In this document: positions 25,145 through 33,728 of the stretch, piece by piece
How positions within the stretch are numbered: position 1 is the first letter of the stretch
Layout of the letters: each line of letters opens with the position of its first letter
Source of the DNA: UBA6168 sp964508135
Lineage (GTDB): Bacteria; Bacteroidota; Bacteroidia; Chitinophagales; Saprospiraceae
Direction of reading: 5' to 3'
Length of the DNA: 64,000 bases
Assembly: GCA_964508135.1 (NCBI GenBank)
Contig: CAZDSU010000013.1
Span: forward strand, 1-64,000
The notes under the pieces: generated by a model
What the model was told of the DNA's origin: nothing
The model's database searches: none
The model's input: only the letters and a program-made list of their open reading frames with translations
Program-made: the position numbers and the translations under genes

Positions 25145-26005
25145 ATGAAATTCAAAATCAAATCCTTTATCCTAACTTGTTTGGCCGTGCTATTTGCTGC
25201 CAGCATTACTACGGCCCAAGACGCAGAAAGCACGGGCCTTCCCGGCGAAAACTTCAGCCTTGAGGGCGCCCTGGAACTTTTCAAAAAAGCAGAATCCCCG
25301 GAAGCTTTTGAGAAGATGTTGAACGAAGAAGGCAACCACGTTAACAACCTCGACCTCAACGATGACGGTAACATTGATTATGTCAGGGTCGTTGACAACA
25401 TGGACGGCGACGTTCACGCCATTGTGTTGCAAGTGGCCGTTAGCGAGACCGAGTCGCAGGACGTGGCCGTGATTGAAGTGGAAAAAACGGGCAAGGATGA
25501 AGCTATCCTGCAAATCATTGGAGACGAGGACGTGTACGGCGACCAAACAATCGTGGAGCCATTCGAGGCAGAGGCCAGTGAAAATGGCAAGAACGGCCCG
25601 CATGTGACCGTCGCCCGTATCGTAGTCAATGTTTGGGGCTGGCCATCGGTGCGCTTCGTGTACGCACCAGGCTACCGGGTCTGGGTTTCGCCGTGGCGTT
25701 GGAGGCACTACCCGGTTTATTGGTCACCTTGGAGGCCGCATCCTTTCCATGTATGGCATCCGTTTGCAGTGGTGCATCGTCCTCATTATCACGTAGTTAC
25801 GACGCACAGGGTAGTTCGGGCACATGCGGTTTACGCTCCGCACAGGGTCGGTTCAAAGACCGTGCATACCCGTACCACAGTCGTAAAAACAAAGCATGGA
25901 GCAGTAAAAAAATCAACAAAGACAACCACTACCAGGGGCAAAAACGGCCATGTGAAGTCGCAAAAAAAGACTACAAATGTGCAGGGTAAAAGGAGGAAGG
26001 GGTAA
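25145..26005 (+). CDS. Secreted protein with a conserved N-terminal domain and His/Trp-rich tail
   Basis: A 286-residue protein with signal peptide (FILTCLAVLFAASITTAQ). Residues 25-150 form a domain seen in many Bacteroidota hypothetical proteins: NLDLNDDGNIDYVRV, IVLQVAVSETESQDVAVIEVEK, LQIIGDEDVYGDQTIVEP. Residues 165-235 are exceptionally rich in Trp, His, Pro and Tyr (VSPWRWRHYPVYWSPWRPHP). The last 50 residues are Lys/Thr-rich and basic. The His/Trp segment suggests metal or glycan contact, and the basic tail suggests nucleic-acid or envelope binding; neither is demonstrated. It is followed by a MITE-like element and a terminator. Confidence 0.75.
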   Translation: MKFKIKSFILTCLAVLFAASITTAQDAESTGLPGENFSLEGALELFKKAESPEAFEKMLNEEGNHVNNLDLNDDGNIDYVRVVDNMDGDVHAIVLQVAVSETESQDVAVIEVEKTGKDEAILQIIGDEDVYGDQTIVEPFEAEASENGKNGPHVTVARIVVNVWGWPSVRFVYAPGYRVWVSPWRWRHYPVYWSPWRPHPFHVWHPFAVVHRPHYHVVTTHRVVRAHAVYAPHRVGSKTVHTRTTVVKTKHGAVKKSTKTTTTRGKNGHVKSQKKTTNVQGKRRKG

Positions 26006-26066
26006 ATAAGTTGGCAGTTTACGCAGCTAAACGTTACGCCTTTTCGGTAAAAAATTGGGCGGTGTA

Positions 26067-26235
26067 TCAAATGTAATGCTTCCAATCTTGGGCATGGGGG
26101 TTTGGGGGCGAAGCCCCCAAGAGCCTCCTCTCTCCCCACTGCGGCGCCTCCGGGGCCGCAGTGGGGAGGAAAGTGTTCGCTGGGGCGGCCCAGACCCCTT
26201 GCTCAAAACAAAGCGGACATTAGCATCACATTTGA
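26067..26235. repeat. MITE-like nested hairpin element
   Basis: Terminal inverted repeats TCAAATGTAATGCT (26067-26080) and its near complement (26222-26235) enclose two inner hairpins, TTTGGGGGCGAAGCCCCCAA and CCCCACTGCGGC...GCCGCAGTGGGG. The word CTTGGGCATGGGG(G)TTTGGGGGCG is shared with 54649-54678. It has no coding capacity. Confidence 0.65.
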
Positions 26236-26270
26236 GGCATCGCCAAAAATTGTTGACTAGAGCCAATTAA

Positions 26271-26313
26271 AAAGGAAAGCGACATGGAAGTATCCACGTC
26301 GCTTTTCTTTTTT
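26271..26313. terminator. Bidirectional terminator between convergent genes
   Basis: AAAGGAAAGCGACATGG / CCACGTCGCTTTTCTTT, 17-bp arms with few mismatches and A/T runs on both sides, between the plus-strand 25145 gene and the minus-strand 26435 gene. Confidence 0.8.
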
Positions 26314-26434
26314 TGCCAAAAAAAAGGGCGACTGAAAAGCCACCCTGAAAAATTGAATTAGTATGAAAAAACTGCTCTTGATATTTTTTGATGGGTTAAT
26401 ACAGGTATGGCACGATGAAAACTGTGCCATATTA

Positions 26435-27511
26435 TCAAAAATCCTTTCCAAACATGGCTAGCTGTGCAGATTCCTGCGTTTCGATTTCCGAATAGAAACC
26501 CTCCAAGTATTCCACTATCTGCTGCTTTGAAACTTCGTCCAGCAAATTGAAATCATTTACGATACCAATTAAAGCCGCCTTTTTTGAGCGGAAGTAGCTG
26601 AGGGTAACGTAAAGTTCCTTCGCTGAAGCTGCATTGCCCATGAATACCCTGTCTCCTATCCGTTTTTGCCCCACATCCGTGTTCGGGCGGGCATAAGGTG
26701 CGGCCACGATGGCCGAAAAATCGAAGTCGTATGGCACTGGAATCAGGCCACCATCTTTCTTTTGGAGCAGCTCCAAGTTGCGCAGCATCTCCACGTTCCA
26801 ATCTGTATTGCTCACCATGTACTGGAACACGGACGCAATTTTTTCGTGCGAAGGGTTCAGGTTGGCGGCCTTGGTACCCATCGTTTTGGAAACCTCGCCA
26901 TTGGTGCGCCAAGTGAGTTCTTCTTCGTCTTCAATCAAGAACCCAAAGCGAGTCAAACGATAGTCGGGATTGTTTTTGTCGAGGTAGGTAATCTTGGCCA
27001 ACTGCACACGAAAACTGTTGGGAGTCAGTTCGTTGTACATCTTATAAACCAAATACTCTCGAAGTATCAGTCCTTTTGACACGTCCCTATCGTCGAGGCA
27101 GTGGGTCACCAATTTCAACTCGTTCATCTCGCTCAACCCCGCTGCTTCAAGTTCTGTTTTGGCAAACTTGAGCTTCAGCGGCGGGAAATCGCAGGTCATC
27201 CTGCGGAACTTTCCCCTGGGCTTCACCTTTGCCTGGAAATTGTGCATTACACCATTTTGATCCAAAAAACTGAAATCGGCAGGCTGGTAGTCAACCTGCT
27301 TTCGCTTTTGCAAAAGGGAGTCGAGCTGAGTTACAATGGTCAGTTCCACTACATCCTGTTGGTTCATCACCGTGAGCAAGCTCTGGTCACTGTGGGGCTG
27401 GTAGTTGCTCAAGTCCTCCTCCATCAGGCCGGTTGATGCACAGGAGTTGAACGAAAACAAAGCGAGAATGGCCAACAAAACGAAACTTGTCTTTACGAAT
27501 CGGGTTCTCAT
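26435..27511 (-). CDS. CotH-like lipoprotein
   Basis: A 358-residue protein with lipobox FSFNSC. The mature chain has a small beta-rich region (VVELTIVTQLDSLLQKRKQVDYQP), then KVKPRGKFRRMTCDFPPLKLKF, LKLVTHCLDD, LILREYLVYKMYNEL, FGFLIEDEEEL, and VPYDFDFSAIVAAPYA. This order, with the basic RGKFR patch and a late DFD motif, resembles the CotH kinase-like fold found in many Bacteroidota lipoproteins. I hold the family assignment with moderate confidence. Its substrate is unknown, and it is exposed to the periplasm or cell surface. Confidence 0.65.
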   Translation of the reverse strand: MRTRFVKTSFVLLAILALFSFNSCASTGLMEEDLSNYQPHSDQSLLTVMNQQDVVELTIVTQLDSLLQKRKQVDYQPADFSFLDQNGVMHNFQAKVKPRGKFRRMTCDFPPLKLKFAKTELEAAGLSEMNELKLVTHCLDDRDVSKGLILREYLVYKMYNELTPNSFRVQLAKITYLDKNNPDYRLTRFGFLIEDEEELTWRTNGEVSKTMGTKAANLNPSHEKIASVFQYMVSNTDWNVEMLRNLELLQKKDGGLIPVPYDFDFSAIVAAPYARPNTDVGQKRIGDRVFMGNAASAKELYVTLSYFRSKKAALIGIVNDFNLLDEVSKQQIVEYLEGFYSEIETQESAQLAMFGKDF

Positions 27512-27875
27512 AATCTTAAAAAGGTTTTATACCATTCATCTTTAAGCGCAAATATCTTTAACTGCCTACGTGGAGGTTCAAATCTTTAGACCAGCTTTTA
27601 GTTTTACCCGCCGGAATGATTTATGAACCAGGCTGTATTCTCTTTTATCAAATACCCTTCCATAGAAAGGTTATAGTGTTTTTTTAACACAAACTTCGGA
27701 AGAAAAGTTTTACCCTACAAGGGGAAATATTGTTTTGATGAAAATAATATCTCCTAGCCAAACAGAATAAAAATCTGAATTGGACTTTTTCTCCAAAACC
27801 ATATCAACGGTTCTTACAGACCACAAAAATCAAATAAGGCTGTACGGAAAGAGGAATGGCAGCGTTAAGAAATGG
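27512..27875. other. Intergenic region
   Basis: AT-rich region upstream of the CotH-like gene and downstream of the permease. A short stem AGTGTTTTTTTAACACA lies near 27680. No gene, RNA motif or clear promoter was recognised. Confidence 0.4.
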
Positions 27876-29192
27876 TTAATTATCCTTGCGAAGAAATTTC
27901 AAAAAATAGAAAACGCCGACCCCAAGCAACAGCAGGACAAGTCCCGGCAAGGCTTGCTCCGGGCGTTCGAGGAGGGTATTGATGGCAAATGCAGCGGAAA
28001 TCAAGACGAAGATTATCGGCACAACCGGGTAGCCCCAGGCACGAACGGGCCGTTGTGCATTTGCCAGCTTTTTGCGAAAAACAAAGATGCCAGCACCCGC
28101 CAAGCCCATGAAGGCGATGTCCATGAAGGTGACAAACGTGATGATTTTTACAAAAAGCCCTTGAAAGAAAACCAGCACAGCCATCGCCCAGACTACTTGT
28201 ACCACCATCGCCACTACGGGTGTCCGCCAGCGGGGATGTACCCATGCGAGTTGCTTGAAAAAGATGCCGTCTTCGGCCATGGCATAGTAAATCCTGGGTG
28301 CCGACATGGTATAAATGCTGATGGTGCCAAAAATGGAGAGTGCAATGGCCACGGCCACCGCCTTACCACCCCACGGAGCGAGCGTGGCAATGGCATCCCC
28401 CGCCACCGTGCGGGTACCTGCGATGGCATCGAGCGGGAGCAGCAGCATGTAGGCGACGTTCACGAGCAAGTACATGCTCGTCACAATCAGCACACCAAGG
28501 AACATCGCCCGCGGCACGGTGCGTGGGGCATCAATGGCCTCGCCCGCCACGTAGGAGGCATGGTGCCAGCCGCCCACGGAAAACAGCACGCCAATCAGAC
28601 CGGTTAGCATGGCAGTAGTGAGGTTGGACGGCAGGTTTTCGGCCAACGAAAAATCCACGGGCACCTTCGCCGAATCGAAAAAAACAAAACCAGCCAATAT
28701 GATGGCAGCGATGGCGAGGAGCTTCAGTCCTGTAAAAAAGTTCGATAAGCTTTGGCTAACGTTCACTCCGAGTATGTTTATCCCAGTCAGCACCAGCATC
28801 GTCACGGCGGCAATGGCCGTTTTTGTCCCCTCGCCCATTTCAGGCGCAAAAATCTTCATGTAATCGGCAAAAGCGGCGCATAGCCCCGCCAACGCCCCGG
28901 TGTTTATCACCAACAAAATCACCCAGCCGTAGAGGAACCCGGCCAGTTCACCGTAGGCTTCCTTCAAATAGACGTACACACCGCCCGACTTTGGGAACAG
29001 CCCGCCAAGTTCGCTGAACGTGAGCGCACCCGTAAGCGCTATTACGCCACCCAATGCCCAAACTCCCAGCACGAGCACGGCGTTCGGCACGGCACTGACA
29101 ATCTGGCCCGGTGTGGCAAAAATGCCGGAACCAATGCAGGAGCCAACCGCTATCATCGTGAGGCCGTACAGGGTGAGTTTCTTTTGAAGCAT
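27876..29192 (-). CDS. APC-family amino-acid permease
   Basis: A 438-residue inner-membrane protein starting at ATG 29192 (MLQKKLTLYGLTMIAVGSCIGSGIF); the upstream frame is non-conserved and runs into a divergent gene. The first helix carries the APC substrate-binding GSCIGSGIFATPG, and about twelve hydrophobic segments follow. ALTFSELGGLFPKSGGVYVYLKEAYGE is the conserved intracellular gate region, and GGWHHASYVAGEAIDAPRTVPRA lies in the sixth helix. It probably imports or exchanges amino acids with cations. Specificity is not readable. Confidence 0.9.
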   Translation of the reverse strand: MLQKKLTLYGLTMIAVGSCIGSGIFATPGQIVSAVPNAVLVLGVWALGGVIALTGALTFSELGGLFPKSGGVYVYLKEAYGELAGFLYGWVILLVINTGALAGLCAAFADYMKIFAPEMGEGTKTAIAAVTMLVLTGINILGVNVSQSLSNFFTGLKLLAIAAIILAGFVFFDSAKVPVDFSLAENLPSNLTTAMLTGLIGVLFSVGGWHHASYVAGEAIDAPRTVPRAMFLGVLIVTSMYLLVNVAYMLLLPLDAIAGTRTVAGDAIATLAPWGGKAVAVAIALSIFGTISIYTMSAPRIYYAMAEDGIFFKQLAWVHPRWRTPVVAMVVQVVWAMAVLVFFQGLFVKIITFVTFMDIAFMGLAGAGIFVFRKKLANAQRPVRAWGYPVVPIIFVLISAAFAINTLLERPEQALPGLVLLLLGVGVFYFLKFLRKDN

Positions 29193-29194
29193 TA

Positions 29195-29235
29195 TTTGGA
29201 TTGTTGAATTGTTGTGATTGTTGAATTGTCGGGGC
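29195..29235. repeat. Word tract (ATTGTTGAA) between divergent genes
   Basis: Three or four copies of ATTGTTGAATTG-type words lie immediately upstream of the permease start. The same word family forms the inverted tract at 40881-40974. Confidence 0.65.
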
Positions 29236-29297
29236 GAACTTGGCTGAATCCAGCTTTTTTGCGAATTTCGGGTTTCGGGACAAATAACCTGCTTTTT

Positions 29298-29714
29298 ATG
29301 AAAAAACTGTTGCCTTTGTTGGTCGTACTCGTCTTGTTGGTCGGCGTCATCCTTTTTTTTAGGGGAAATGGGCCGAGGGATAGCCCGACTACCGTCTGGG
29401 AACAGGGCACGGAAATCCGCACCGACGCCGTCAGCCTTTTCGACGAGTTCATGCAAGACGAAACTGGCGCCAACGAAAAATACTTGAACAAGGTCACTGA
29501 GGTGTCTGGCGTGGTATCAACCGTGCGGACCGACCAAGGCGGCCAATCCGTTATGCTGCGCACCAACGACCCGACTTCCGGTGTTCGCTGTCGTCTTGAC
29601 CGAAAGCCGGGGCAGGATAGCAAAAATTACGAAGTGGGGCAAAGCGTCACGTTTAAATGCATTTGCAGCGGCTTCGTGCGGGATGTGGAGATGGTGCAGT
29701 GTGTGGAGAAGTGA
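29298..29714 (+). CDS. OB-fold (tRNA_anti-like) membrane-anchored protein
   Basis: A 138-residue protein starting at ATG 29298 with an N-terminal membrane anchor (LLPLLVVLVLLVGVILFF). Residues 45-138 have the pattern of the tRNA_anti-like OB fold (PF12869): LFDEFMQDETGANEKYLNKVTEVSGVVSTVRTD, RCRLDRKP, VGQSVTFKCICSGFVRDVEMVQCVEK. The family is common in Bacteroidota as small periplasmic or secreted proteins of unknown role. It is divergent from the amino-acid permease. Confidence 0.8.
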   Translation: MKKLLPLLVVLVLLVGVILFFRGNGPRDSPTTVWEQGTEIRTDAVSLFDEFMQDETGANEKYLNKVTEVSGVVSTVRTDQGGQSVMLRTNDPTSGVRCRLDRKPGQDSKNYEVGQSVTFKCICSGFVRDVEMVQCVEK

Positions 29715-29809
29715 AATTGGGAAATCGAAGATTCACGCAAGTAATTGGGGATTGGTTATTGGACGAGCAGGGAGTTTTTTAATTGACAAGTGGTGCGACA
29801 GCGGGCCCA

Positions 29810-30268
29810 CTATTTTATAGCAAGTTGTTCGACCCATGTATTGGGTTTGCCATCGAAATAATCCCTTAGCCTATCCTCAACATGTTCAGCCTCCCAAACC
29901 GCAGCACATTCCAACCCTTCGCATTGTTCTCTTGTTGCTTTTGTAATCTCACCTGTATTAGGGTTGTATAGCTCAAAATTATTTGGATTCAAAGAATCTT
30001 GGATAAACTTTAATGGTGTAGTTTGATATTCTTGCTTTATGGGCAATTTACCTACCTTCTTCCACCTTCCACTTGCAATAGTATCATTATATACTCCTAA
30101 AAAGAACAATGGTTCCTTGTTGCACAGAATGCTAACGTCATCTAATGGCTTATCAGTAAAATAATCAAAGAATTGAATATCGACATCGACATCCTGAGCA
30201 TATGCAAATACTCCATTGATCAATCTTATTTCTAGTACCGAACCTTTTGTCCTTCGTTGTTTTGCCAT
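29810..30268 (-). CDS. Imm26-like immunity protein (orphan)
   Basis: A 152-residue protein beginning MAKQRRTKGSVLEIRLINGVFAYAQ. The basic start followed by IxLxNGxxAYAQ, and IQFFDYF further on, is typical of the Imm26 immunity family that protects against polymorphic toxins. No toxin gene with a matching C-terminal nuclease lies next to it, so it would be an orphan immunity gene, perhaps protecting against neighbouring strains. The assignment is by pattern only. The C-terminal half (EDRLRDYFDGKPNTWVEQL) is not diagnostic. Confidence 0.65.
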   Translation of the reverse strand: MAKQRRTKGSVLEIRLINGVFAYAQDVDVDIQFFDYFTDKPLDDVSILCNKEPLFFLGVYNDTIASGRWKKVGKLPIKQEYQTTPLKFIQDSLNPNNFELYNPNTGEITKATREQCEGLECAAVWEAEHVEDRLRDYFDGKPNTWVEQLAIK

Positions 30269-30386
30269 TTTTAGTGCTTTTTATTGGCCAAAATTGACTC
30301 TTAGCTGCCCCCCGTTGGTTCCGGTTTGGAAAACGGAATCCCTATCCGCACGTCTCTAACGTGCTAAAGCAACTTTTCTCAAGCTA

Positions 30387-30557
30387 TCAACCCTGCTTTT
30401 CCCACATCAAACTAGGGCGCAGTGTCTTTTGCTTTTCAAGGTAGGACTTCAATTGTTCTAGCGTCAAATCTTTGATTTCAAGATTGACCTTGTCCCTGAT
30501 TTCCCTCATTTCCTCGACGAAGTTTTTCCGTGTTTTAGTTTTTTCTTTAGTCTTCAT
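30387..30557 (-). CDS. Small basic protein, 56 residues
   Basis: The open frame from ATG 30557 reads MKTKEKTKTRKNFVEEMREI and then a predicted helical segment ending LKSYLEKQKTLRPSLMW. It is strongly charged and helical throughout, resembling small antitoxins or DNA-binding proteins, but I do not recognise the family. It lies between the Imm26-like gene and radA on the same strand. Upstream (30559-30616) a short in-frame stretch CEFLEIRTPREILE precedes it, which might be the tail of a lost gene. Confidence 0.45.
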   Translation of the reverse strand: MKTKEKTKTRKNFVEEMREIRDKVNLEIKDLTLEQLKSYLEKQKTLRPSLMWEKQG

Positions 30558-30616
30558 CTTATTCTAAGATTTCTCTTGGCGTTCTGATTTCCAAGAATTC
30601 ACAAACATTCCCACCC

Positions 30617-31996
30617 TCACTCAAACAACAACCGATACAGCTCCTCAATCTTCCCAATAGTCTTAATTTCAATCTTGTAGCGTTTAGCATCCAGCCCTTT
30701 CGTGTTGTATTTTGAGATAAACATCTGCTTGAAGCCCAACCTGTCCGCCTCTTGGATGCGCTGGTCAATGCGGCTGACGGCACGGATTTCTCCACTTAGG
30801 CCCACCTCTCCAGCAAAGCAAGTATCCTTCGTCACGGCCACATCTTGCAACGAGGAAATGAGTGCAGCCACGATGGCGAGGTCAATGCCGGGGTCTTCCA
30901 CCCGGATGCCCCCTGCGAGGTTGAGGAACACGTCGTTTTGCGAAAACGGAAACCCGCCACGCTTTTCCAGCACGGCGAGCAACATGCTCAAACGGCGAAG
31001 GTCGAAGCCTGTGGCCGTTCGTTGCGGGGTGCCAAAAACCGCTGTGCTGACCAGCGCCTGCGTCTCGATGAGCATGGCCCTCATGCCCTCCATCGTGGCG
31101 GCGACACTGCTGCCGCTGAGTTCTTCTTCCGTTTGCGAAAGCAATAATTCAGAAGGGTTGGAGACCTCCCGAAGTCCACTTTCCTGCATTTCGTAAATGC
31201 CCAGTTCGTCGGTGGAGCCAAAGCGGTTTTTCAGCGTTCGGAGGATGCGGTAGGTGTAATTGCGGTCGCCCTCGAATTGCAGCACCACGTCCACGATATG
31301 CTCCAAAAGCTTCGGACCGGCTATGGAACCGTCCTTGGTGATGTGGCCGATGAGGAACACCGGGATGTTCGTCTCTTTTGCGAAGCGCTGCAAGTCGCCC
31401 GCACATTCCCGCACCTGCGAGATGCTGCCGGGCGTACTGTCAATATGCGCCGAACTGAGGGTCTGAATCGAGTCAATAATCATCAGGTCGGGCGCCAAGG
31501 TTTGGGCATGGCTGAGGATTTTGGCGGTGTTGGTCTCCGTGAGCAGGTAGCAATCCGAGACCTGGCCACCGAGGCGGTCGGCCCTCATTTTTATTTGTTC
31601 CTCGCTTTCCTCACCGCTGACGTAGAGTATCTTGGCCTTGATGCGCAGCGCCAATTGCATCATCAACGTGGACTTACCAATGCCCGGTTGCCCGCCAATC
31701 AACACCAGCGAGCCGCTTACAATGCCGCCGCCGAGCACCCGGTTGAGTTCTTTGTCAATGGTTTCGAGGCGGTGCGTGTTCCCGGTTTGCACGTCGGGCA
31801 AAGCAATCGGCTGCGGGTCACGGCCTACACCACTGGCCCCCTTCCAGAGTTTGCTCCGCTCTTCGGGGGCAGTTTCTTTCATCACTACCTCCTCGACGAT
31901 GGTGTTCCACTCGTTGCAACTTTGGCAGCGCCCCATCCATTTCGGGGAGGTGGCACCACAACTGGAGCAGACAAATATTTTTTTGACCTTTGACAA
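30617..31996 (-). CDS. radA: DNA repair protein RadA
   Basis: A 459-residue RecA-like helicase that promotes branch migration in recombinational repair. The N-terminal zinc finger uses Cys10, Cys13, Cys24 and Cys27 (FVCSSCGATSPKWMGRCQSC). The Walker A is GGQPGIGKST at 101-110, followed by VSGEES and the RadA-specific LKNRFGSTDELGIYEM motif. The C-terminal Lon-protease-like domain (GIRVEDPGIDLAIVAALISS, GEVGLSGEIRAV) is complete. Length and motifs are standard, so it is probably functional. Confidence 0.97.
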   Translation of the reverse strand: MSKVKKIFVCSSCGATSPKWMGRCQSCNEWNTIVEEVVMKETAPEERSKLWKGASGVGRDPQPIALPDVQTGNTHRLETIDKELNRVLGGGIVSGSLVLIGGQPGIGKSTLMMQLALRIKAKILYVSGEESEEQIKMRADRLGGQVSDCYLLTETNTAKILSHAQTLAPDLMIIDSIQTLSSAHIDSTPGSISQVRECAGDLQRFAKETNIPVFLIGHITKDGSIAGPKLLEHIVDVVLQFEGDRNYTYRILRTLKNRFGSTDELGIYEMQESGLREVSNPSELLLSQTEEELSGSSVAATMEGMRAMLIETQALVSTAVFGTPQRTATGFDLRRLSMLLAVLEKRGGFPFSQNDVFLNLAGGIRVEDPGIDLAIVAALISSLQDVAVTKDTCFAGEVGLSGEIRAVSRIDQRIQEADRLGFKQMFISKYNTKGLDAKRYKIEIKTIGKIEELYRLLFE

Positions 31997-32484
31997 AATA
32001 TTGATGTTTGGTTGAAACGCTACAAATCATTCCCGTTCATGTGCTATACTCTGCGCTAATAGGTTTTGTACAAATCAAAAATTATGCACCGCTGCCCCTC
32101 CTCGCCGCCTTCGGCGGCTGGTCGGGGGAGAGGGTCTTTGGGGCGTTCCGCCCCAAACCCCTATTTGCACAAAACCTATTAGCGTGAAGTATAAAAATTC
32201 TCGTTCTCCATTTTGCGGGAACAATCTACCAAGCTAGGATTTACTTTTGACGCTCGAAAATAACTGCATTTTCATGAACGCTGTGCAAAGAAAAAATTCA
32301 ACGCTGTGTTACTTTTCTTTTTGACTTCGTCTGAAGACCAGCAGTAAAATCAAGCGTAGTTTTGGAAAACTGCCGAAAGATGAGCCACCAAAACAGGCTA
32401 TTTGCCTTCGAAAAATATGTAGATTGTTTTCATTTGGTTTTTTGGGGTTTTGCAGGGTGCAACGTTTGTTGACGCCCTGTTTTT
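31997..32484. other. Intergenic region with a MITE-like element
   Basis: It contains the 149-bp inverted-terminus element at 32045-32193. The remaining roughly 290 bp up to the TPR lipoprotein stop contain no gene I can support. Confidence 0.6.
32045..32193. repeat. 149-bp MITE-like element with 25-bp terminal inverted repeats
   Basis: The arms 32045-32069 and 32169-32193 match except for a few bases near the outer ends; the inner part CGCTAATAGGTTTTGT is perfect. Inside are two hairpins, GCCGCCTTCGGCGGC and TTTGGGGCG TTC CGCCCCAAA. It has no coding capacity. The outer TATAC/GTATA ends would be consistent with a TA target duplication. Confidence 0.7.
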
Positions 32485-32994
32485 TTACTGCGCCTTCTGC
32501 TCAAAACCCTTTATGATTTCCTCTGGCGATTTGCCCAGGTTTTTCAGCAAAAACTGCGCATCATCCGCAAACTCGTCGTTTGGGTATTTTTGTAAAAACG
32601 CCTCGTAAGCCAGTTTTGCCTCCTCTAATTTCTTCAAGTCATTGTCCAAGGTAAAAGCCTTCATGAACATGGCGGCAGCAGCTTCCCTACTGTCCGGGTA
32701 GTTCTTTTCTATTTTCCCAAAAATTTCGAGGGCCTTGTCGAATTGGCGGAGCAGCCGGGCCGTTTCGCCCGCCTTTGACAGGTACTTGACCGAGAGACTA
32801 TCGGTTGGAAAAGCATCGGCGTAGCCGACAAGGGCATTTTGGAGCGCCTCGACTTTGTCTGGTGGCGGCTGGGCAGAGGCCCCTACTTCTTTTTCCAGTG
32901 TTTTGATGGATTCGGCCATGGCAGTTTTGTCGGGGCCAGATTGGCAAGCTGCAAACAAGGCCAGAAATAACAGGATGGCGGTCGTTTTTTTCAT
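32485..32994 (-). CDS. TPR-type lipoprotein
   Basis: A 169-residue protein with lipobox ALFAAC. Two or three tetratricopeptide-like helical hairpins follow (LSKAGETARLLRQFDKALEIFGKIEKNYPDS, KLAYEAFLQKYPNDEFADDAQFLLKNLG), with the Tyr-Pro turn typical of BamD/YbgF-like TPRs. Such proteins are envelope scaffolds. The small size and absence of partners leave the specific complex unknown. It is divergent from tsaC with an intergenic space of 110 bp that must hold both promoters. Confidence 0.8.
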   Translation of the reverse strand: MKKTTAILLFLALFAACQSGPDKTAMAESIKTLEKEVGASAQPPPDKVEALQNALVGYADAFPTDSLSVKYLSKAGETARLLRQFDKALEIFGKIEKNYPDSREAAAAMFMKAFTLDNDLKKLEEAKLAYEAFLQKYPNDEFADDAQFLLKNLGKSPEEIIKGFEQKAQ

Positions 32995-33104
32995 AATTTG
33001 GCGTTTTTGTGAGATGCAATTTTACACCACCGGGCGAAGATAATTTGTTGACAGCAAGGCTTTCACTTTTTGCCTTCTCCTTTTTACTTTTTACTTCGGA
33101 AGTC

Positions 33105-33728
33105 ATGTTCATCGAAATCCACCCAATCTCTCCAGAGCCACGCAAAATCAAGCAGGCAGCAGACATCCTGCGGGCGGGCGGCATCGTCGTTTACCCAACC
33201 GACACGGTTTATGGCCTTGGCTGTGACATGACCAACCACCAAGCCGTCGAAAAAGTCTGTCAAATCAGGCACCTCGACCCCGACCGGGCGATGCTTTCCC
33301 TGATATGCAAGGACATCAGCCAAGTGTCGGAGTATTCCTCGCAGATTGAAAACGAGGTATTCAGAATACTGAAAAAGAACCTGCCTGGGCCTTTCACGTT
33401 CATCCTGCGCTCCGGCAACACGGTACCCAAACTTTTCAAAAACCGGAAGCGCACTATCGGCATCCGTATCCCCGACAACAAAATCGCCTTGGCTTTGGTG
33501 GAAGAAATGGGCCGGCCCATCCTCAGCACTTCGCTAAAAATGGATTCCGAAGCGGATGATTTCGACGAATACTTCACCGACCCGCAGGAGTTCCGAGAGC
33601 ATTTTGAGAAAATAACCGACTTGATAATTGATGGGGGGATGGGCGGCCAAGAGCCTTCAACACTGGTGGATTGCTCGAAGGATGAAGTCGAAATCATCCG
33701 GCAAGGGGCCGGGGTTTTGAAGGTATGA
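33105..33728 (+). CDS. L-threonylcarbamoyladenylate synthase (TsaC/Sua5/YrdC family)
   Basis: A 207-residue YrdC-domain protein starting at ATG 33105 (MFIEIHPISPEPRKIKQAADIL). Conserved motifs are GGIVVYPTDTVYGLGCD, KVCQIRHLDPDRAMLSLICKD, LPGPFTFIL, TIGIRIPDN and PILSTSLKM. It makes threonylcarbamoyl-AMP for the universal t6A modification of tRNA. The length is that of the short (TsaC-like) form without the Sua5 domain. Its stop codon TGA lies in the first copy of a GGTATGA word repeat that forms a hairpin with the end of the convergent response regulator. Confidence 0.93.
   Translation: MFIEIHPISPEPRKIKQAADILRAGGIVVYPTDTVYGLGCDMTNHQAVEKVCQIRHLDPDRAMLSLICKDISQVSEYSSQIENEVFRILKKNLPGPFTFILRSGNTVPKLFKNRKRTIGIRIPDNKIALALVEEMGRPILSTSLKMDSEADDFDEYFTDPQEFREHFEKITDLIIDGGMGGQEPSTLVDCSKDEVEIIRQGAGVLKV

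Larger units (their letters stand above)
26006..26434. other. Intergenic region with a nested-hairpin element and a terminator
   Basis: It contains the 26067-26235 inverted-terminus element and the bidirectional terminator at 26271-26313. The remaining 120 bp show nothing recognisable. Confidence 0.6.

Noticed and set aside
26055..26270. Open frames in the nested hairpin element
   Set aside because: They only read through palindromes, with no start signal or known family. The region is better explained as a MITE-like repeat.
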